From: Helianthus annuus
Taxonomy: Eukaryota > Streptophyta > Magnoliopsida > Asterales > Asteraceae
DNA length: 64,000 nucleotides
Assembly: GCF_002127325.2 (NCBI RefSeq)
Contig: NC_035436.2
Location: forward strand, 110,011,591 to 110,075,590
Reading direction: 5' to 3'
Shown here: in pieces, positions 61,496-64,000 of the stretch
Layout: each line of letters opens with the position of its first letter
Position numbering within the stretch: the first letter of the stretch is position 1
Notes under the pieces: model-generated
Told to the model about the DNA's origin: nothing
The model's input: only the letters and a program-made list of their open reading frames with translations
Database searches by the model: none
Made by a program: the position numbers and the translations under genes

Positions 61496-64000
61496 TCTAT
61501 CTATTATACTAAAGCAAAATAAGGGTTGACCATTTGACCATTATGTGGCATATCTCTTTGGCCAGAGAATTGGGAATTTTGGGCGGCATTTTCCTTCTTC
61601 TTACCTACGCTTTTCTTCAATTTGGAAACCTAATCAATTCTCTCAATCAGTTACGCTCTTCTTCAATTTGAAAATCATTCTCCAGGCAAATTGATTTCTC
61701 TTTAAATCTCAAAACCTAATCAAATTGACATTGCTGAGATGCCAGGAAATTGAGAATTGAACGGCAATACTTTTCTCCTCTTTTTGTTTCACGCTAATCG
61801 TGTTCCTTCATCATCTACGATCCTAATCTCTGTCGTTCTTATTCATAAAACAAACAGGTTAGCGATCTTTCAATTTTTTTGTGTTCTTCAGTTATTGAAT
61901 CTATTTAATTTCTTATCTTATGATCGTCTTTTCAAATCGAGGGCTAAGTGGTAGGTAATTTCACTATTAATTGCAAAACAGAGGGCATCTAGGGTTTTGC
62001 AAATTGAGTAGTGATTTGGGGGTTTATTCAGAATGTCCTTCCATCTCTCTTTTGTCAACCAAAACTATCGTCACTAATCTTGATTACATGTGTTTCGTCG
62101 AAGGCTCAGTTACATGGTGGTGAGACGGTGCATATGGTGGTGGTTATGATGAAGAAGGTTGATACCGTGGAAGCCTTAACGGTGATTATAGATGTGGTGG
62201 TTTTTAATCATCATATTTTGATTAATAGGATGCGGGTTGTTTAGGTTTAGCGGTTGAAATCATCAGTATGTTGAATCAAGAAGCGAACATCAACAATCAT
62301 CATCATGTAAGTGAAGATTTGATTGAATCTGTATTGTTGTTGATTGTTTGCTTGAAATTATTTAATGAATGATCATTGTTTGCATGTGATGGATTTCGTC
62401 TTTATTTGCATGTGTGGATCTGTGAGATTCATTTTTCAAATATCGACGATCTGTTGATGCTTTTGGTTACTGGAACGACTTTTGAAGAGGTAATTTTCAT
62501 TTAATAATCCATTGTAGATATTATATTATTGTAGATTGTATATGTAGATTAATTGTATGTCTTGAATCAGTTTTTTATTGTTTATGGTTTTCCATCAGAT
62601 CTGGGAACCTAATGTTTGACGTTTGTTTGCTATTTGAAATCCCCAATATGATGTTGTTTGTTTAAATCTTTAAGTATAATTTGGGAATTTTAAATAATTC
62701 TTAAACCCTAATTGGGGGGTTTCTATAAATCTGTATGCTTCTATTTAATTTACTGCTTCTTTTCGTGTTCTAAAAATTGATTTGTAGGTTTATTGTAAAT
62801 GTGAGCTTATGTGACCGACGATACGACATGTATTCTTATTTGCAAAAGTAGTGGCAGAGGAGACTTTCAGATGAATATTTTACTTGCTGAATGAGTCTAT
62901 GGGTGTGGAATAACTTAGGTGTGTACTTTTTTCATGGAGTATGTAGTATCGAGGACCAACTATTCTCTCCTCCATAGGTGAAATTTCAAAATTTTTGCGC
63001 TAATTCATGCTGAAATGAAACATTAATTCGTGTTTAATTATTTATTCTGGTTTTTATAAATCAATTCTCTGTATTTTTTTTTTTCATTTTTGCGAAGATT
63101 TGTTGTATAAAGATTAAAGAGCTATGGAAGACATGTACATGGGCCACTGGTGGATGTTCTAAGAGATAAAGAGAGTTTTCTAGCTTTCCTCAAAGCCTCC
63201 TGGTACATCTGATTCCTCAAACATTTGATTTATAATTGTTGGGTTTTTATTTGTGGTTCAGAACAAAACCTTAATTAGGTTGTTCACTTTGTATTTTCTA
63301 TTCAGATTCAGTAGAACATCTTTCTTTAATAAAAATCCATCTGCTGAAATTTGTAATTCATGCCGGCTAACTGTTTGTGTAAATGTCCCATTAAGTAATT
63401 TTTCATATGCCCAACATTTTGAAAAGCATGGTGAGAATTTTGGATAGATTACGTGGTTTACAGTTGTTTATTTTAAAAGGTTGATATGAAACAATACGTA
63501 TAGGTAGTTTTCGTAAGCAATAATAAGGCTATGTCACTCTAAAATGACCTTTCCCTTCCATGAATCTACTTATTCAATCCAATGTAGAGGTGGAATTTTA
63601 ATCCAAATACTTATGAATGGGTTAAATTGTTTTTTTTAATCTCAAGCAGGTCAATTAAGAAGATTTAGCTTAAAACACATGGGTCAAACTGAATAAGTGG
63701 GAAAATGGATGAAAGTCATGCGAAGTATATTTTCTCTGCACGGAATATCCTAAATCATTTTGTTTAAAGATGAAGATAGGTAATTAAAAGGGGCTCTGTA
63801 TTTGTAACTAATGTTAAATGAGTGGATATACTTGGTAGGGATTTCTTTACACTTGAAAACATTAACCCTGCTGCTAATAAAACTATTTTCTTTTATTCTT
63901 TTTTGCTTGGCACAGATGGAGAAAGTTAAAGTTTGGTTAGGACATAATACGAACAAAAGTCAACATCTTTGATGTGATTACATATATATGGGACCTGAAG
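61496..64000 (+). mobile_element. Second Helitron-type 5' end and following sequence
   Basis: TCTATCTATTATACTAAAGC again, after an A, directly abutting the tail copy 2. The next 100 bp match 44777-44885. The remaining 2.4 kb looks like untranslated and intron-like sequence (CT-rich leader, T-rich runs); no convincing coding exon was found. The 3' end is outside the window or not recognisable. Confidence 0.5.

Noticed and set aside
62011..62244. 77-aa frame in the second Helitron-like segment
   Set aside because: No domain, no neighbouring exon in phase, and composition like the non-coding flanks.

Overview
This window is plant nuclear DNA, very probably from a eudicot; the repeat families resemble those I remember from the sunflower family (Asteraceae), but I could not check that. 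The evidence for a plant is: spliceosomal introns, F-box, B3 and plant-type RPA genes, Ty3-type retrotransposons with chromodomains and an initiator-Met primer site, Sirevirus-like Ty1 tails, a tRNA-Asp-primed non-autonomous element, and CACTA, hAT, Harbinger and Helitron traces. No bacterial, organellar, rRNA or complete tRNA gene was seen.

Layout. I use letters for elements. 1-9436: TE-A, a young Tekay-like Ty3 element on the minus strand with both LTRs (the left one cut by the window edge). It sits inside TE-B (plus strand; pol 9437-12580, 3' LTR 12683-15003). TE-B sits inside the 3' tail of TE-C (Sirevirus-like, 15004-16734). TE-C sits inside the decayed gag-pol of TE-D (minus, 16735-21056), which is followed by a broken acidic/proline-rich accessory frame (21355-22782). 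TE-E is a second Sirevirus-like tail with its LTR (to 25506), inserted in the leader of TE-F, whose LTR is 25641-28609. TE-G, a large retroelement without pol (28610-34473+), interrupts the TE-F LTR and is itself cut by a CACTA-like end at 34474. An F-box pseudogene follows at 35933, then LTR, hAT and SINE-like fragments.

40607-41077 holds the clearest host gene, a single-exon conserved plant protein of unknown function. Around it lie MITEs (41513, 42274) and a hAT-like repeat (43686).

44777-64000 is a Helitron-like region. It carries a gene for a protein with two B3-type domains (46696-47629) and an 11-exon RPA1-like gene (49317-60980). The RPA gene is split in exon 7 by TE-J, a 9.24 kb Tekay-like element (50731-59970) with a perfect TTGTC target duplication. 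Taking out TE-J leaves an open, phase-consistent frame of 535 codons. The B3 and RPA genes end on copies of the same terminal exon and 3' tail (47784-48410 and 60848-61495), and a second Helitron-type 5' end starts exactly where the second copy stops.

The most interesting non-gene signals are: hairpins with a GGA loop placed just 5' of every polypurine tract and pseudo-polypurine tract in two Ty3 lineages, with compensatory stem changes; a candidate leader intron at the same place in five LTRs; a candidate intron at the same place in two gag genes; and about a dozen GC-rich double palindromes scattered through TE-G.
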